NCBI GenBank assembly: GCA_947487595.1 | Contig: CANKXJ010000049.1 | Location: 1 to 6,121 of the forward strand | Direction: 5' to 3' | Length of the DNA stretch: 6,121 nt | Source: Actinomycetota bacterium | GTDB lineage: Bacteria; Actinomycetota; Actinomycetes; Nanopelagicales; Nanopelagicaceae | Notes under the pieces: model-generated | What the model saw: the letters and a program-made list of their open reading frames with translations, nothing else | Database searches by the model: none | Told to the model about the DNA's origin: nothing | Made by a program: the position numbers and the translations under genes | In this document: positions 6,118 to 6,121 of the stretch, piece by piece | Layout of the letters: the number at the start of each line of letters is the position of its first letter | How positions within the stretch are numbered: position 1 is the first letter of the stretch

Positions 6118-6121
6118 TTAA

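Overview
This 6.1-kb window is compact bacterial DNA of moderate GC (roughly mid-40s percent by eye). It encodes seven proteins and cuts off a gene at each end. The closest relatives I can recall are actinobacterial: a group II truncated haemoglobin very like mycobacterial GlbO, an AglA-type alpha-glucosidase, an EttA-type ABC-F protein with mycobacterial-style motifs, and an actinobacterial HNH protein beginning MSRTLVLNATYEPL. Moderate GC, almost no intergenic DNA and overlapping gene ends suggest a streamlined actinobacterium, for example a freshwater acI/Nanopelagicales type. That assignment is inference; no rRNA or marker phylogeny is available here.

Layout. At the left, the first 112 codons of an HNH-nuclease-domain protein run leftward off the edge (1-337). 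A 113-bp divergent spacer (338-450) separates it from a rightward MscS-type channel gene (451-999). That channel ends tail-to-tail, with a 13-bp overlap, against the last gene of a leftward cluster. Read in the direction of transcription (right to left), the cluster is ettA (5' end missing), a hotdog-fold acyl-CoA thioesterase, a GH13 alpha-glucosidase (aglA), an MFS transporter and truncated haemoglobin glbO. Junctions are extremely tight: TAA directly followed by ATG, TAA-2 nt-ATG, a TAATG one-base overlap, and a 21-nt gap. This looks like one operon whose promoter lies beyond the right edge.

How the genes may work together. EttA couples translation to the cell's ATP/ADP state, AglA releases glucose from short alpha-glucans in the cytoplasm, the MFS protein moves an unknown small solute, and GlbO handles O2 or other diatomic ligands. 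The glbO-aglA neighbourhood with ettA nearby is, from memory, also found in mycobacteria, so this looks like an old actinobacterial housekeeping cluster and not a mobile or defence island. I see no insertion sequence, CRISPR array, tRNA, rRNA, phage gene or novel multi-gene system.

The two points most worth a second look are the MscS homologue, which stops right after its beta-domain and lacks the usual C-terminal domain, and an in-frame TAA at the extreme right edge inside the ettA reading frame. There is no gene-free stretch longer than 300 bases.
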